From the NCBI GenBank assembly GCA_934047225.1, contig OW203992.1:10467501-10531500 (forward strand): a stretch of 64,000 nt of DNA, in the 5' to 3' direction. The notes beneath the pieces are model-generated. The model made no database searches. It was given only the letters and a program-made list of their open reading frames with translations, and had not been told where the DNA came from. Both the position numbers and the translations under genes were made by a program. Positions within the stretch are counted from its first letter, which is position 1. Every line of letters begins with the position of its first letter. Source of the DNA: Ypsolopha sequella. Its lineage: Eukaryota > Arthropoda > Insecta > Lepidoptera > Ypsolophidae. Below are positions 12,601-23,840 of this stretch, piece by piece.

Positions 12601-12927
12601 TGTTCCATAAAAAAAATCATTCATTTTGTGAGGGTGCAAATTTCTTCTATATTAAATTCAGGTTTTGTATTCAATAAGTTTCTCAGTTATAAATTGGTAA
12701 TTATTGCGGTAGTCGTTCCATAATAGAAAAATGTAATCACAATCACAATACCATAATCATCATTTAGATAGGGAAGTGGGTACTTTTGATTTGAATTTGC
12801 AACTCATTGTTTATTAGTGAAAACGGTTTACACTTCTGCAATCAATGTGCAATGATTACATAGCTCTCAGAGATTATATAAAAGTTATTTTCCCCCAAAC
12901 ACAGCTTAGCATGTTTTCTTCACATTC

Positions 12928-13316
12928 TTTTCAATGCATGTGCTCGTAAATGTCCACTTTTTATGCATCAAAACCGAACAGAAAGTCGATTATTTTGCCC
13001 TAGGGCTTTATTATTTTTTTTTTTTATTTGTTTACAATGGTTGGCTAACCTGCAGCCTTTCCTGTGTACCATAGATGTCATACTTTTTTTTCCACTGTTT
13101 AACGGCTCTGGATACAGTCCTTTTGAGCCAATTACAATTTAAAGTTCACAAAATTATATTTGTTTCATTTCCTCATACTATGCATTGAAAAATGTAGTAT
13201 GATACACGGGTGTAAAAGCAATAAATTACTCGGTTACGTTTAAAACACTCGCTACGCTCGTGTTTTAAATCGTCCTCGTAATTTATTCCTTTGCGCCCTT
13301 GTAGCATAAACTACTA
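12928..13316 (-). repeat. Nested-hairpin repeat, family E, copy 1
   Basis: This is an inverted copy of a unit of about 390 bp also found at 20207-20596, 39257-39648 and 62084-62471. On its own strand it starts TAGTAGTTTATGCTACAAGGGCG and ends near GAGCACATGCATTGAAAA. The first 90 bases form nested palindromes: GGGCG with CGCCC, AATAAATTAC with GTAATTTATT, and TTTAAAACAC with GTGTTTTAAA. No protein is encoded. Confidence 0.8.
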
Positions 13317-13964
13317 TTATACATGCAAAAAAAAAGTCAATACAAAACATTTTAATTTAATACTTAAGATAGTTCAGTAGTAATGCAATTTGCATAACCT
13401 ATTGATAACATTATTTTCATAGAGTAGATAGTGTGATGATAATACTTGTAACCAAGTATACATAGATAATGCACTCAACCACCTAACACTTGCCAGCGGA
13501 ATGACTATCAGAATATAATGTAGATTTACTGAACCCAAGGTCAAGATTGTTTGACCTTTGAACAGCATTAAAATTCACAATAAAGCTTTTTTTCGTGTAC
13601 CTTTAGTACTCTCTGTTTGACATTGACTTTAGCATGATGTTGTTACATGATCGCTAGCACTCTCTGGGGGACTATCAACATTTGTACTTAATCTTATTCT
13701 ACGTATAAAAACTGCAAAAAGGCACTCCTGGTCAATAATAATTTGTCATATTCTATGCCATACCTAAAAACTTAGGTTTATTTGAGTAATGTCAATTAAC
13801 AAGCATGATTTAAAAGTTATTCCTTAATTAACTAGTAAAGTGAATTATATTGGAATGTAAATAAATAATGAAAATTATGCCGCTTAAACAGTATTCTTAT
13901 AAAAATTAAAATATCACCAATAATTACCATCACCATATCTTATAGATAAATAGCTTGAGCATTT
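13317..13964. other. 3' flank of G6PD
   Basis: No other gene seen. On the minus strand the nearest polyadenylation signal past the stop is AATAAA (TTTATT at 13777-13782 on the plus strand), about 180 bases beyond the stop codon, which would fit a short 3' UTR. Confidence 0.4.
13537..13563. promoter_or_regulatory. Cluster of AGGTCA-type half-sites
   Basis: AAGGTCA (13537-13543) faces TGACCTTTGAAC (13552-13563). The latter reads GTTCAAAGGTCA on the other strand, a DR1-type nuclear receptor site, and the pair forms an inverted repeat with an 8-bp gap. It lies about 400 bases beyond the G6PD stop. Function is inferred from the motif alone and chance is quite possible. Confidence 0.25.
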
Positions 13965-15449
13965 TTAGGAAAGAGTAGGTTTTTTCCATTTATAAGAGCC
14001 AGAATACTTGAAGTTGTACTCTGCTAACTTGGCATCAGCTGCCTCTGGGCCCCTGGAACCGTATACATAGGGTAAAGGTTTAACTTGGTTTTCTTCAATT
14101 TTCTTCAGAATAGGTGTGAATATACGCCAAGCTTCTTTCAACTCGTCACTTCGCACAAAGTGCATTTGGGTGCCGGTGAACACGTCCAAGATGAGTCGCT
14201 CATACGCATCAGGCACATCATGCTCTCTATACCGAGTGCTATAAGTCAGATCCAGCTCGGTTTCTAATAGGTCGAACTTCATGCCAGGAGATTTGCTCAT
14301 CATCTTTAAATAAAGAGCTTCTCCTGGCTGCACCCTGATTACCAATTCATTCCGCTTTGTTGTGTTACCAAAAATGTTTCCTGGTACATCTTTATACTGT
14401 ATTCTGACCTCCGCTTTTCTCTCGTTTAAGGCTTTACCGCATCTTAGAACAAACGGAACACCTTCCCACCTAGCATTGTTGATCCAGAGAGCAGCAAGAG
14501 CATAAGTTGGTGTAACTGATCCCACAGGAACAGTTTTATCATCAAGGTATCCTAATTTTTCTTCATTTTGCCCATTAGGGTTCCCTACATATTGTCCAAC
14601 TAGCAAGTCGTTTAATTCAATGGCAGGAATGTGTCTTAGTACTTTCACCTTCTCATCACGAATGTCATTAGGATTCAAAGAGACCGGTTTCTCCATTGCA
14701 ATCAGAGAGAGGATCTGTAGCAAATGGTTTTGCATGACATCCCTGACAATACCAAAATCATCAAAGTATCCACCTCGACCTTCAGTACCGAATGGCTCCT
14801 TGAATGATATCAACACAGAGGCAATGTTCTCACGGTTCCATGAAGGGCAAAATATTTGGTTGGCAAATCTGATAGTCAAAAGATTTTGTACCATTTCTTT
14901 TCCAAGGTAATGGTCTATTCTGTACAACTGTTCCTCCTTAAATAGGCAGGCGAGATGGTTGCTCAGTTTATTGGAGCTCTCATCATCTCTGCCAAAAGGC
15001 TTTTCAACAATGACACGGGTGTAACCCTTGAAAGAGACGCAGGCATTTTTAATGTTCACAGTCACATCCTCGAAGACGGTTGGCGGCACCGCCAGGTAGA
15101 ATATTCTGTTAGCAATAAGGCCCTTCTCGTTCCTGGAGATCTGCTGGTTTAGCTTTTCAAAGTCAATACGTTTGTCATATGTACCAGCCAAGTAATCATT
15201 AGCCTGCCAGAACTCTTCATACTTATCCTCTTCACCAGGACGCACTTTTGTGTACTTTAAGCACTTTTCTCTAATTTCGGCAATAGTTTGGGCTGTTCGA
15301 GCATAACCAACAAACCTAGTGTTCTTCGGTAATAAATTATCCCGGTACAGATACCATATCGTGGGATAGATTTTTTTCTTCGCTAAATCACCTGAGGCTC
15401 CCAGTAAAATGAATGTATGAGGATACTCGAAATCTGATTTGTTTTCCAT
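13965..15449 (-). CDS. Zw: Glucose-6-phosphate 1-dehydrogenase
   Basis: This enzyme oxidises glucose-6-phosphate to 6-phosphogluconolactone with NADP+, the first and committed step of the oxidative pentose phosphate pathway in the cytosol, supplying NADPH. The 494-residue frame has the nucleotide-binding GASGDLA (residues 17-23), EKPFG (149-153), the active-site RIDHYLGKE (177-185) with the substrate lysine and histidine, the catalytic-base histidine in QNHLL (242), and the NADP-site stretch [10 protein letters not shown] (366-375). Length and ends match animal G6PD, so it looks complete and functional. The start is the first ATG, just ahead of [18 protein letters not shown]. Oddly, the coding region has no intron, whereas Drosophila Zw is interrupted; a retrocopy is possible, but no poly(A) tail or flanking duplication was found. 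It is divergent to usp. Identity is very secure; whether it is the parental gene is not. Confidence 0.97.
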   Translation of the reverse strand: MENKSDFEYPHTFILLGASGDLAKKKIYPTIWYLYRDNLLPKNTRFVGYARTAQTIAEIREKCLKYTKVRPGEEDKYEEFWQANDYLAGTYDKRIDFEKLNQQISRNEKGLIANRIFYLAVPPTVFEDVTVNIKNACVSFKGYTRVIVEKPFGRDDESSNKLSNHLACLFKEEQLYRIDHYLGKEMVQNLLTIRFANQIFCPSWNRENIASVLISFKEPFGTEGRGGYFDDFGIVRDVMQNHLLQILSLIAMEKPVSLNPNDIRDEKVKVLRHIPAIELNDLLVGQYVGNPNGQNEEKLGYLDDKTVPVGSVTPTYALAALWINNARWEGVPFVLRCGKALNERKAEVRIQYKDVPGNIFGNTTKRNELVIRVQPGEALYLKMMSKSPGMKFDLLETELDLTYSTRYREHDVPDAYERLILDVFTGTQMHFVRSDELKEAWRIFTPILKKIEENQVKPLPYVYGSRGPEAADAKLAEYNFKYSGSYKWKKPTLS

Positions 15450-15940
15450 CGTATAAAAATATAACCTAAATTGTCACTATAAATGTTGAAAATATCACGG
15501 TTTTGGAAAATCCACAATGTTTCGATTCAAAATATTCAAATATATGTAGGTAATAATCTCTCGAAAGAACAAATTACACTGAACTAAAATAAAATGTACT
15601 CGGCTAATAATTTTGAGCAAATCAAATCAAAAGAGAGGTCATTTATTACAGATAAGTATGTTTTGAGAACACTGTCATCGTAATCACGTTTAAAAACCAC
15701 AGAGCGATTGGCTACATTTTCGAAATGTTTATTACACTACTCAACTTCCACCAATGGCAGCTGATGACGCGTAAAAAAGCTTGTAAAGAAAACAATCAAA
15801 TGCTTTGACATTAATTTGACATTGAATTTTTTTTTAATTTTCCTTAGCCTTAAAGCTTTGGACATAACCAAAGACGTCAAGCCATTAAATGCCTTATAGG
15901 CTATGCCTCAGCTGCCGGAGCCGGCAATCACAAGTGAGAG
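15450..15940. other. 5' flank of G6PD
   Basis: The presumed promoter and leader of G6PD on the minus strand. Just upstream of the ATG on that strand is AT-rich sequence including TTTATAG and ATTTAG, either of which could be a splice acceptor for a non-coding leader exon; this cannot be settled from sequence. No TATA box was convincingly placed. Confidence 0.35.
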
Positions 15941-16361
15941 ATTTTCGAACAGCTAATTAAAAAAAAGAAATATCTCAATAGATGGCGTTGACGAGACATG
16001 GTGGGAGTTGCCAACTCAAAATCATGTTTGATGTGAACGAATTTATTTGTAACAAAAAATAAAAACTAATTTATTAGTGATCGGAACGATGACGATAATG
16101 ATAAATTTGCAAAAAAAAATTTTTAATATTTTATGGAGGTCGTAACCTATTAAATATATATTTTTTTTATCTTAAAACATAAACATATTGTCACGACATG
16201 GATCTCTGATAAAACGTGACGATAAAAAATATCGTGCCCAGCCGATACCGAGCAAAATTATAAAAGCTCCCGTTGGCAACAGTCAGTCAGACCACGTCTC
16301 GTCAACGCCATCTGTTGAGTAATTTGGTACCGAGGTTTTTTTTAATGAGCTGTCTTAAAAT
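15941..16361. mobile_element. Inverted-repeat element, family A, copy 2
   Basis: The ends are TTCGAACAGCTAATTAAAAA and TTTTTTTAATGAGCTGTCTTA. The inner pair AGATGGCGTTGACGAGACATGG and its near-complement (ACGTCTCGTCAACGCCATCT) makes arms of about 80 bp. It is related to the elements at 2549-3083 and 16805-17538. Confidence 0.65.
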
Positions 16362-16804
16362 CCCCCATTCATGGAACAGGTGCTGGAGGTGACGGGTAAT
16401 GAGCCGTTTTTAAGCTAGCTTCCATAAAAATTACGAAAATAACGATGTCTAAGGACATGAAAAATTTTATCTTTTTGCTGCACAATCCTTTCTGAAAGAT
16501 TAAAAACAAATGGTAAAGTAAACTTTCTGCACCGTCATCGTCGATGTTTGTGTTTTGATCACGGACTTCAAGAAATAATTCTAGAAGGTCCGTGGTTTTA
16601 ATATGATTTTTAATCGTATAACTTTAATGCTAGTCCTACTACCCGCCACCAACAACGAATACCTATGGCTATAGACACCAATTTCTACTGTATATAAAGA
16701 CTTTGGACTCCAATACCTTTGGCAAAACTGAATTGTTTAATAGCGGTGCATTTGTTTAAAAAAATAAATTGTGAAACTGCTACAAGCCCAAGCAAATTAG
16801 GCAG
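16362..16804. other. Gene-free stretch between two family A elements
   Basis: No gene seen. It contains CACCAATTTCTACTG and GACTCCAATACCTTTGGC, which resemble text at about 850-950, suggesting another low-grade dispersed repeat. Confidence 0.35.
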
Positions 16805-17538
16805 TGAGGGCTTTTCATGACAGCTCTTAATCAAGTTTCACCAAAATGAACTAGATGGCGCTGACGTATGCTCTAATTTCAAAAATGTATGACGTAACAA
16901 AATCTACTCTATGATAAGACCTAACCTTATATATTATAATAAAGATTTCAATATATTTAATATTATATAGTACTATTTTCCACATAAGCGTTAGAATGTG
17001 GAAAAATCAATAATGAAATAGCATTAATTACCTAATTCTTTGGATAATGTAACTTAAATTAAACTTTAAATGTTTTAGTGCTAGAGTTTCTTTTTTCACC
17101 AACTAAAGTCTAATCCACAAAAAAAAACCAGCCACAAAAAAAAAAAAAAAAAAACTTTTATTTACGTGACAAAAAGACAACAAAAAAAAAACACACTTAT
17201 CTTATTTAACTTATAAATATAATTTCTTACTATTAAGTAACGTTGGAGACCAATGTAGGCGAAAACCTGAGTTATGGCCTCCAGCGCCTTCTCACAGGCC
17301 AAGTTAACATTGAGATACAGCAATATATAGGCACTTTACTAAACTAAACTAAAAACAATATTTCTCCGCTAAAATGGGTTTCTAAACCACCAGTTTTAGT
17401 GCAAATTCCCTAAGTTGGCAACACTGAATCAGGAACCATAGAGTAGACTGTATATTTTTGACATGAGAGCATACGTCAGCGCCGTCTATTGATCGCACTC
17501 TGAACTATTTTTTTTTAATGCTGTCTGAAAAGCCCTCA
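16805..17538. mobile_element. Inverted-repeat element, family A, copy 3
   Basis: The largest copy, 734 bp. The ends are TGAGGGCTTTTCATGACAGC and GCTGTCTGAAAAGCCCTCA, and the inner arms AGATGGCGCTGACGTATGCTC and GAGCATACGTCAGCGCCGTCT pair over most of 80 bp. The interior holds an A-run of about 20 at 17134-17155 and no open frame. It is probably non-autonomous. Confidence 0.7.
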
Positions 17539-17703
17539 TTAAAATCATATGTTTTATGTCGTACGTTTCTTACACGATTCCCATAGCTTAATTTTTTCTA
17601 AAAGTTTTTTTCATATTATATACGCCATTCTAGGGCATATGTAGTTTTCATTATTTTGGTATATACGTTAATTAGAGAATTAAACGAGACTTGAGGATAA
17701 TTC

Positions 17704-17802
17704 ATGATTTATATAAAAACGGCTCACCTCAATACGTGCTGAAACTGGTCGGCTTTCCCTATCATAACACGTATTGAGGTGAACCGTTTTTATATAAATC
17801 AT
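17704..17802. repeat. Short hairpin element
   Basis: ATGATTTATATAAAAACGGC plus TCACCTCAATACGTG is repeated inverted at the right with one or two differences, around a spacer of about 28 bases. It looks like a tiny miniature inverted-repeat transposon. Confidence 0.7.
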
Positions 17803-18184
17803 ATATACATTAATTATTATTTTTCAATGACTTTCTAGTGAATTTTCGGATATGATGTCACTTGGGAATTTTAGGGATTCTACTGTCAAGTATGATTGCT
17901 TATAAAAAAGAATGGTATGTCTCTGTCTGTCTACTGATCTGTCATCCATCTGTCAAATTCAGTTGGAAGCAAATTATAGTTTTGAACATTTTGGCATAGT
18001 TCAGAGCCACCATCTCGATATTTTTTGAAAGTTGCGTCGCGCTATAAAACTAAATATGGATAGACGATATATAAACAAACAAAAATTTTTGAATAATTGA
18101 ATGTCATAAAGCGTCACATTATCGAGTTAACTCAGGGTAAATATTTCAAATGATACCCCATTATTCGTTATACATACTTGTTTA

Positions 18185-18300
18185 TACGTATGTTTATACT
18201 CACGCCTATCTTCTAGAGGTGTAGGCAGAGATCACAGATTTCTATCTGCTACGATCCTAATACTCCTCTACCACATCCATCTACCATTTTTCCATTATGT
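18185..18300 (+). repeat. Dispersed repeat, family D
   Basis: Contains GTGTAGGCAGAGATCACAG, ATTTCTATCTGCTACGATCC and CATCCATCTACC in the same order as 62850-62950 and the inverted copy at 12225-12362. Confidence 0.6.
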
Positions 18301-18488
18301 AAGTAATTATTATTCTACCTAACAAAAGGCTATAATTCCAAAACAATGACAATCAACAATGATTACAAAACAATGCAAAACAATGTCGTACCGATTTTTT
18401 TTTTGTTTATATATATGACCTCAAATGGACGTCCAGCAAAAGAAATCATGTATAATTTATGCGACAATGGGTTAAGATCATTTGGAAA

Positions 18489-18533
18489 TATCTGACTCTA
18501 ATTAAAACGATACGTTTTAATTAGAGTCAGATA
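18489..18533. repeat. Near-perfect 45-bp palindrome
   Basis: Arms of 21 bases (TATCTGACTCTAATTAAAAC and G, and its complement) are separated by a 3-base loop. It would extrude as a tight hairpin if transcribed or single-stranded. No flanking repeat was seen. Confidence 0.8.
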
Positions 18534-19299
18534 ACGTGACCTTTAGGAACATTACTATGAAATTACATTGTTTGTATACATGCCCCCATCCCATACGTAC
18601 GTAGTACATACATACCTCATACATACGAATTCCATGTCTATTTTATGCTCAAAATGCAGGTTGATTTGTATACCTTCTTTCATGTATGTGTTATTAAAAT
18701 TTAAGTTATACCTATGAACTTTTGTCCGTCTCAATTTTTTAAAGTTGGTTACAGTAACATGCATAGCTCTGTGCCTACAACATGTAAACTCAGGTAGCGT
18801 TGCTAAACGTCCGCTGATAGTCGTTCATAAACTCACACCGAGTTGAGTTTCCTACCAGGGTCGTAACACTAAAGTCTAAACCGTTCAAAAATTAACTCGC
18901 GTCTCAGGGGATGTAAAGATAAAATAATGTCACCCATTCGTTCCACAACCACCCGAGTGAAAACGAATATCGTTCCACAAAACGAAGTCGTTCAATAAAT
19001 ATTGTCAGAAATGTAAAATTCACTTTGACAGTTGACAGTTAAACTTAACAATTTACATTTACTCGGATGCTTTGAAATGCAACCTATAAAGATAAAACTA
19101 ATTTATAAGTCGCGTTCCTAAAAAAAATCGCAGTTTTTCAGGTTTTTTAGTTGACAAAAATCCAGACCCAGTAACCTCCTGTGACTTGCTTGCTCGAGGA
19201 AGTAACAAAGCCATTTCAGCGCATTATAAATTTAATGTCTGTGTGTAAAATAAAACTAATAGTTGTACGAGTATAATCTTTACACAGACATTGAATTGC
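18534..19299. other. Region upstream of the first usp exon
   Basis: No gene recognised. It holds CGTTGCTAAACGTCCGC at about 18797-18813, like the end of the element at 42150-42861, and a pair of TAATGTCTGTGTGTAAA and its inverted near-match around 19230-19300. It may contain the distal promoter of usp. Confidence 0.3.
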
Positions 19300-19718
19300 T
19301 GTGTTTATTGTATAATGTTGGGATGACTGTAAATGTTGCATAAATTGATAATTCGACAAAATTCTTTAAAAAACTTGTGCCGTGCTTGTGATTTTTCCTT
19401 CGTGCGTGACGTGACGCCCGCCGTTGTTTTATGTCATTTTATGTGTGTGTGTACGGAAATATTTCAATTTGTGTGATAAAAATTGTGAATTTTGCCAAAA
19501 TAAGTCTAGTAAATCGGTAGTGGACTGATTAAATTGAAGATAAATCACCTATTGGGTGTCTGTCACTCATGACTTGATGCAGAAGAGTGTGGTTCCTGCT
19601 GTAGGGGATATTTGGTTCATCGACCTTGTTTGTGACAGCTTGACAGGTTCATCGCTGTGACCGAAGTAATTTTGTATGAAAGTGGTGTTTAAACAGTAAA
19701 TTCTACAAACTGGAGTTC
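19300..19718 (+). promoter_or_regulatory. usp: Proposed promoter and leader of the short usp isoform
   Basis: This is the sequence just ahead of the short first coding exon. An in-frame TGA at 19677-19679 shows that the reading frame cannot extend upstream past it, so the ATG at 19719 is the first start after a stop. The stretch is locally richer in CG than the flanks (CGTGCGTGACGTGACGCCCGCCG at about 19401-19423). At 19614-19626 GGTTCA and CGACCT flank one base, one mismatch from an ecdysone-response-type inverted repeat, and a second GGTTCATCG begins at 19647. The transcription start is not determined. Confidence 0.4.
19614..19626. promoter_or_regulatory. Ecdysone-response-like inverted repeat (IR1)
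   Basis: GGTTCA-T-CGACCT has the half-site spacing of sites bound by the EcR-USP heterodimer. The left half matches GGTTCA of the classic hsp27 site and the right half differs from TGACCT by one base. It lies 93 bases upstream of the short-isoform ATG, so it could allow ecdysteroid feedback on usp. Binding is inferred only. Confidence 0.35.
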
Positions 19719-19740
19719 ATGGAGCCCTCAAGAGAAGCAG
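19719..19740 (+). CDS. usp: Ultraspiracle, alternative short first coding exon
   Basis: The exon encodes MEPSREA plus the first base of a glycine codon and is followed directly by GTAATT, a good splice donor. Joined to 47040 it gives [15 protein letters not shown], a short N-terminus that bypasses the first 62 residues of the long form. Lepidopteran usp is known to have isoforms with different N-termini, and both first exons here end in phase 1, which is required for sharing the next exon. Evidence is the ATG after an in-frame stop, the donor, and exact frame agreement. The two products would share the DNA- and ligand-binding domains and differ only in the A/B transactivation region. An exon this short could be coincidence, but the sum of matches argues against that. 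Confidence 0.75.
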
Positions 19741-20206
19741 GTAATTTCATTATCATCACTTATTGAAACCTACGTAACGGTGTAACCGCTAGTAAATGCA
19801 TGATATCCGTTACAGTACATGTTGTTTCCTAGTTGAATGTAGATGACCTGAATGATTCTTTAATTATTACGATATTTTACCAAAATATGCACTCGCTGTA
19901 TGACCAGTAGACATTTCTAACTGGATATTATCCATGCAATTTGGGTTAACATAAGATTGTTAATATATACTGATAAAGTTTGGTTATCTTTCAGCTTTGT
20001 ATATTTACCTAAGTTATACTTGAAACATGTAGTAAACATCATATTTTATAGGGATTCATTTCTTATTTATTATTAGATTGAAATATAGGAATCTGTAAGC
20101 TTGACACAAGTCTATTGAATTCTGGAATTATTTAACGCCGCATCATTGCTTTCCTTGTTGTTGGGCCCTGTTCCAATAACCAAAAAGTTTACCTGGATTT
20201 TTTTAA

Positions 20207-20596
20207 TAGTAGTTTATGCTACTAGGGCGAAAAGGAATAAATTACGAGGACGATTTAAAACACGAGAGTAGCGAGTGTTTTAAACGTAACCGAGTAATTT
20301 ATTGCTTTTACGCCCGTGTATCATACTACGTTTTTCAATGCATAGTGTGAGGAAATAAAACAAATATAATTTTGTGAACTTTAAATTGTAATTGGCTCAA
20401 AAGGACTGTATCCATAGCCGTTAAACGGTGTAAAAAAAGTATAACGTCTATGGTACACAGGAAAGGCTGCAGGTTAGCCAACCATTGTAAATAAATTAAA
20501 AAAAAATATATATTAAAGCCCTAGGGCAAAATAATCGACTTTCTGTTCGGTTTTGATGCATAAAAAGTGGGTCTTTACGAGCACATGCATTGAAAA
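20207..20596 (+). repeat. Nested-hairpin repeat, family E, copy 2
   Basis: Same unit as 12928-13316, 39257-39648 and 62084-62471, in plus orientation. It begins TAGTAGTTTATGCTACTAGGG, has the nested palindromic core, then GCCCTAGGGCAAAATAATCG, and ends GCACATGCATTGAAAAA. Confidence 0.8.
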
Positions 20597-20852
20597 AAAT
20601 ATTATGATTTTGTAAGGTTGTAATAGCATAATAATAGAAGTATACAATTTTAATATGGCATAATTTAGAACGGCTTCCTATTCATTTGTCAAGATAAATT
20701 TTTATTTCTATTAAAGATAATTTTGAATATATAAATCACAATTTAGATTTTCTCTAAAAGCTCGCTATAGTTTAGGAAGCATGATAGCATCTAATTCGTT
20801 AATATTTTCAGAAATGCCCTCAATATGGTATTATGGTAGTAAATAAATTTCT

Positions 20853-21227
20853 GTAACGCCCGTAACGTCATCTTGATTTAAATATATATAGATATAAAGT
20901 GAGAGGATCCAATTAAATGTATAATGCAGGTAGTAAATTTATCATACTTTTAGCTAATAATTAAAAAACATACAGTTGTTTACCAAAATTCGCAGAGTTC
21001 TTATGTTTTGTCATGCTAGTCAAAAGAGATAGGCAAAATTATGTAACGCACGTAACGGGTACTTTTTCATTAATTTCTCACAACGTTTAACAATATTCCC
21101 AAATATTTTAGGTCAACATAACAGTGTAATAAAATAGATGATGTTTAATAGTTATTTTAGTACTTTTGAAATAGGAACCTCTAAGAGAATTGGTGTTAAA
21201 GGCGTACAAATGGTAATGCCCGTAACA
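20853..21227. repeat. Three spaced GTAAC-CGTAAC motifs
   Basis: GTAACGCCCGTAACG (20853), GTAACGCACGTAACG (21043) and GTAATGCCCGTAACA (21213) are spaced 190 and 170 bases apart. They may be remnants of a decayed tandem array or a transposon interior. The 68-codon open frame at 21138-21344 crosses one of them and is not convincing. Confidence 0.3.
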
Positions 21228-21545
21228 TGGAATGAGTGCTATACAATTTCCAACATGTGTCAAAGAGATGGCATTATTAGAACCAATGTTGCATTACCAA
21301 GTTTGAGAATGCAGCTCTGGGCCTCTGAAACAGGAGAACTATAATGTGTTAACTTGTGACATCATTTAGGAAAATTAGCTCTATGTTCACAAAAGCATGT
21401 ATGGTACGGAGGCTCCTTTTTTTTTCATTCTCTCTATCTCAGATATTGTCTAAAAAAAGATTTGGCCACTATTGGAACTTCAATCATAATCATTTATTTC
21501 GTAATATTCATTACACATCCCTTTACAAAACTCAGTCAAACAGTC

Positions 21546-21707
21546 GTGTTGATTCGGTCTAACTTGTCTTAACTTATTTGACAGGACTAAACCTTATTTT
21601 AAGTGTCCTGCTTTTTTCTTTTTGTATCGAAAAGACAGACAGAATGCTTAAATTAAGTTTACTCCTATCAAATAAGTTAAATCGTGCTACTAATACCGAT
21701 TCAACAC
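21546..21707. mobile_element. Inverted-repeat element, family F, copy 1
   Basis: GTGTTGATTCGGTCTAACTT and AACTTATTTGACAGGACTAA at the left pair with AATAAGTTAAATCGTG and ACCGATTCAACAC at the right. A better-preserved copy with near-perfect arms is at 61601-61748. Confidence 0.6.
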
Positions 21708-22087
21708 ATATGTTTTTTATATAATATTAAACCAGCAGTCATTTTTTGTGTTTGTGTGTGAACTTATAACAATATTTTGTTTTTATTTAATACATGTTGT
21801 TTCTATAATTTCTAGGATAATAATATTTCTTTAAACTCAAACTAGATGGCGTTTAGTATGTTTAAAGTTGAATCTGTTGGCTAGATGGCGTTAGTTGTGT
21901 GTTTGTTTATTGTTTTTAAACATACATGATTAACATGATACACATGAGAAGCTCTGGTACAAAACCGATAAATCCACTTTGAAACCCGATTATTCCATGT
22001 TCTAATTAAACTAAAATGGTAGAGAAACTAAATTAGATTTTTTTATTCTATCTATTATAGACCAGGCTTCGAAAATTTATATCTACA

Positions 22088-22205
22088 TATATATGGGCTG
22101 TCCATATATTACGTCATCGATTTTTGCCGATTTTGGACCCCTCCTCCCCCCGTACAATCATCCTATCGTCATTCTCTAATGACCCTGACCTCTCACAAAA
22201 CTGAT
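22088..22205. repeat. Probable transposon end (GGGCTGTCCATATATTACGTC)
   Basis: The segment reads like a transposon terminus that I recall as widespread in moth genomes, with GTCCATATATTACGTCATCG and then GGACCCCTCCTCCCCCCG. No second copy is in the window, so this rests on recollection. Confidence 0.35.
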
Positions 22206-22705
22206 GTAATTTTCGTTATCTATATTACAAAATGAATATTGTTGTTTAAACAATCGATTTTCTCTTAATTTGAAACAAATTTAGAAACATTAATAACAAT
22301 TTTTTTAGTTTAAACAAATTTTAATAATTTAATGTATAAATTAAATATTGTTTTAATAATTTCATTTAATTTAATTCAATTTAAAAATTAATCATATATT
22401 TTTTCAAAGATAGCTCATTTTATATACATAATATAATGATTACTTTTTTTTTGATTCTGTACCATTTTATTTTTTAGATTGTATTATTTTTCATACATAT
22501 TTTTTTTGTGTTCCTCCTACCTGCAATGTTTTTGTTAAGCTTAGTGAGAGATGGGGTAATCTGAAAACCAGTGCTGTAACATTACCTTGCCATTTTACAT
22601 TGAAACATTCAATCACCTTTTTTATGAAAAAATTTTTTTTTTTTTTAATAAAACATATTTATTTAGTCAAAATTCGCGTGTGTAAAACCGCATTCAATGT
22701 AATTT

Positions 22706-22826
22706 AAGGTTGCGTTCCTAAAACGCCCCGGGAAATATAAATTTTCACTGTCAATTGGAGTGATATCGGTACATAAACCTTAAAATTCACTTTGACATTT
22801 ACTCAGGCATTTATGAATGCAACCTA
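22706..22826. repeat. Small inverted-repeat unit
   Basis: AGGTTGCGTTCCTAAA at the left and TTTATGAATGCAACCT at the right form imperfect ends about 120 bases apart. Related text (ACTCGGATGCTTTGAAATGC and AACCT) occurs at about 19061-19086. Confidence 0.4.
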
Positions 22827-22980
22827 ATAATATTACTTATTATGTCAAACTAGGTTTGTTTAAAAAAAAAGGTTGACTGACAGTCCTGCTATAAGTATGA
22901 ATAACTTAAAGCTATTTAATTGAGTGTAGGCTAGTTAATTTGGTATTTCTAGTACTAAATTATTTGTTGGTGTCCAAAAA

Positions 22981-23277
22981 TTGTCCTTAAGACATCAGAC
23001 GCTCCGTATAAAGTGCACAACTTAACTTTGTTTGTCTTGAAAATGTTATCGTGATAAATAATAACCAAAAATAATGTTTCAAAACGTCCACAGTCTTGCC
23101 AAAATGTGGTTTCTCCTGAAACAAACTTTCAATTTTGCGCAGACGACGAAATCGGCACAATTGTATTGTCCTCGCAAGTTTCATGGAGCGTGCAACTTAT
23201 ATCAAAATGAAACAGCATGGCATTTGGCCACGCCCACAACTGTGTTGGTCGCGTCATGACGACAATTCTTAAGGACT
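22981..23277. mobile_element. Inverted-repeat element
   Basis: TGTCCTTAAGACATCAGACGC at the left and GCGTCATGACGACAATTCTTAAGGAC at the right are imperfect terminal repeats. The left arm includes AAAGTGCACAACTTAACTTT, shared with the element at 34859-35548. No coding capacity. Confidence 0.5.
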
Positions 23278-23509
23278 GATTCTCCGAATTTGTTTCAAAA
23301 TATTAAGGAATAAATTATAACGGCCAAAATACAATTTTTAGATAAGAGCAACCGTAGTTTACTATATATGCATAAATGTATTTTTATGATAATATGGTAG
23401 CTTCAAAATAATTTGATTTTTCATGAGAGTGAAATTAGAATGATTTAATATAATTTCTAAAACAAAATCTCAAAAGAATCGAAGAATCACATTGCCCGCA
23501 ACCCTTGGA

Positions 23510-23625
23510 CACCTATATATTGGAGACCTATATATATATGTGTGTATATATAATTACTTAAATTATTAATACCGATAAAAAAAATCAAACACAAACCAAA
23601 TATATATGTATATATATATATTCTT
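23510..23625. repeat. AT dinucleotide-rich microsatellites
   Basis: Several short TATATA runs surround 23515-23550 and 23600-23622. Confidence 0.6.
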
Positions 23626-23840
23626 TTTCTTTATATTTACGATATTCGTGTTTAATATGGATGATGCCTGGGTTGTCAATAAATTTAAAAACATGTATAC
23701 GCAAAATGGATATTCAAAAATAATGCTTACTTATTTCACCGATTTTGCATAAAGTTCAATTTAAACTTTTTTATACAATGAAACAATTTAGAAGTTATTC
23801 ATTTGCCTTCTGCCAAAGTACAAAGTTATGACGTCACTTC

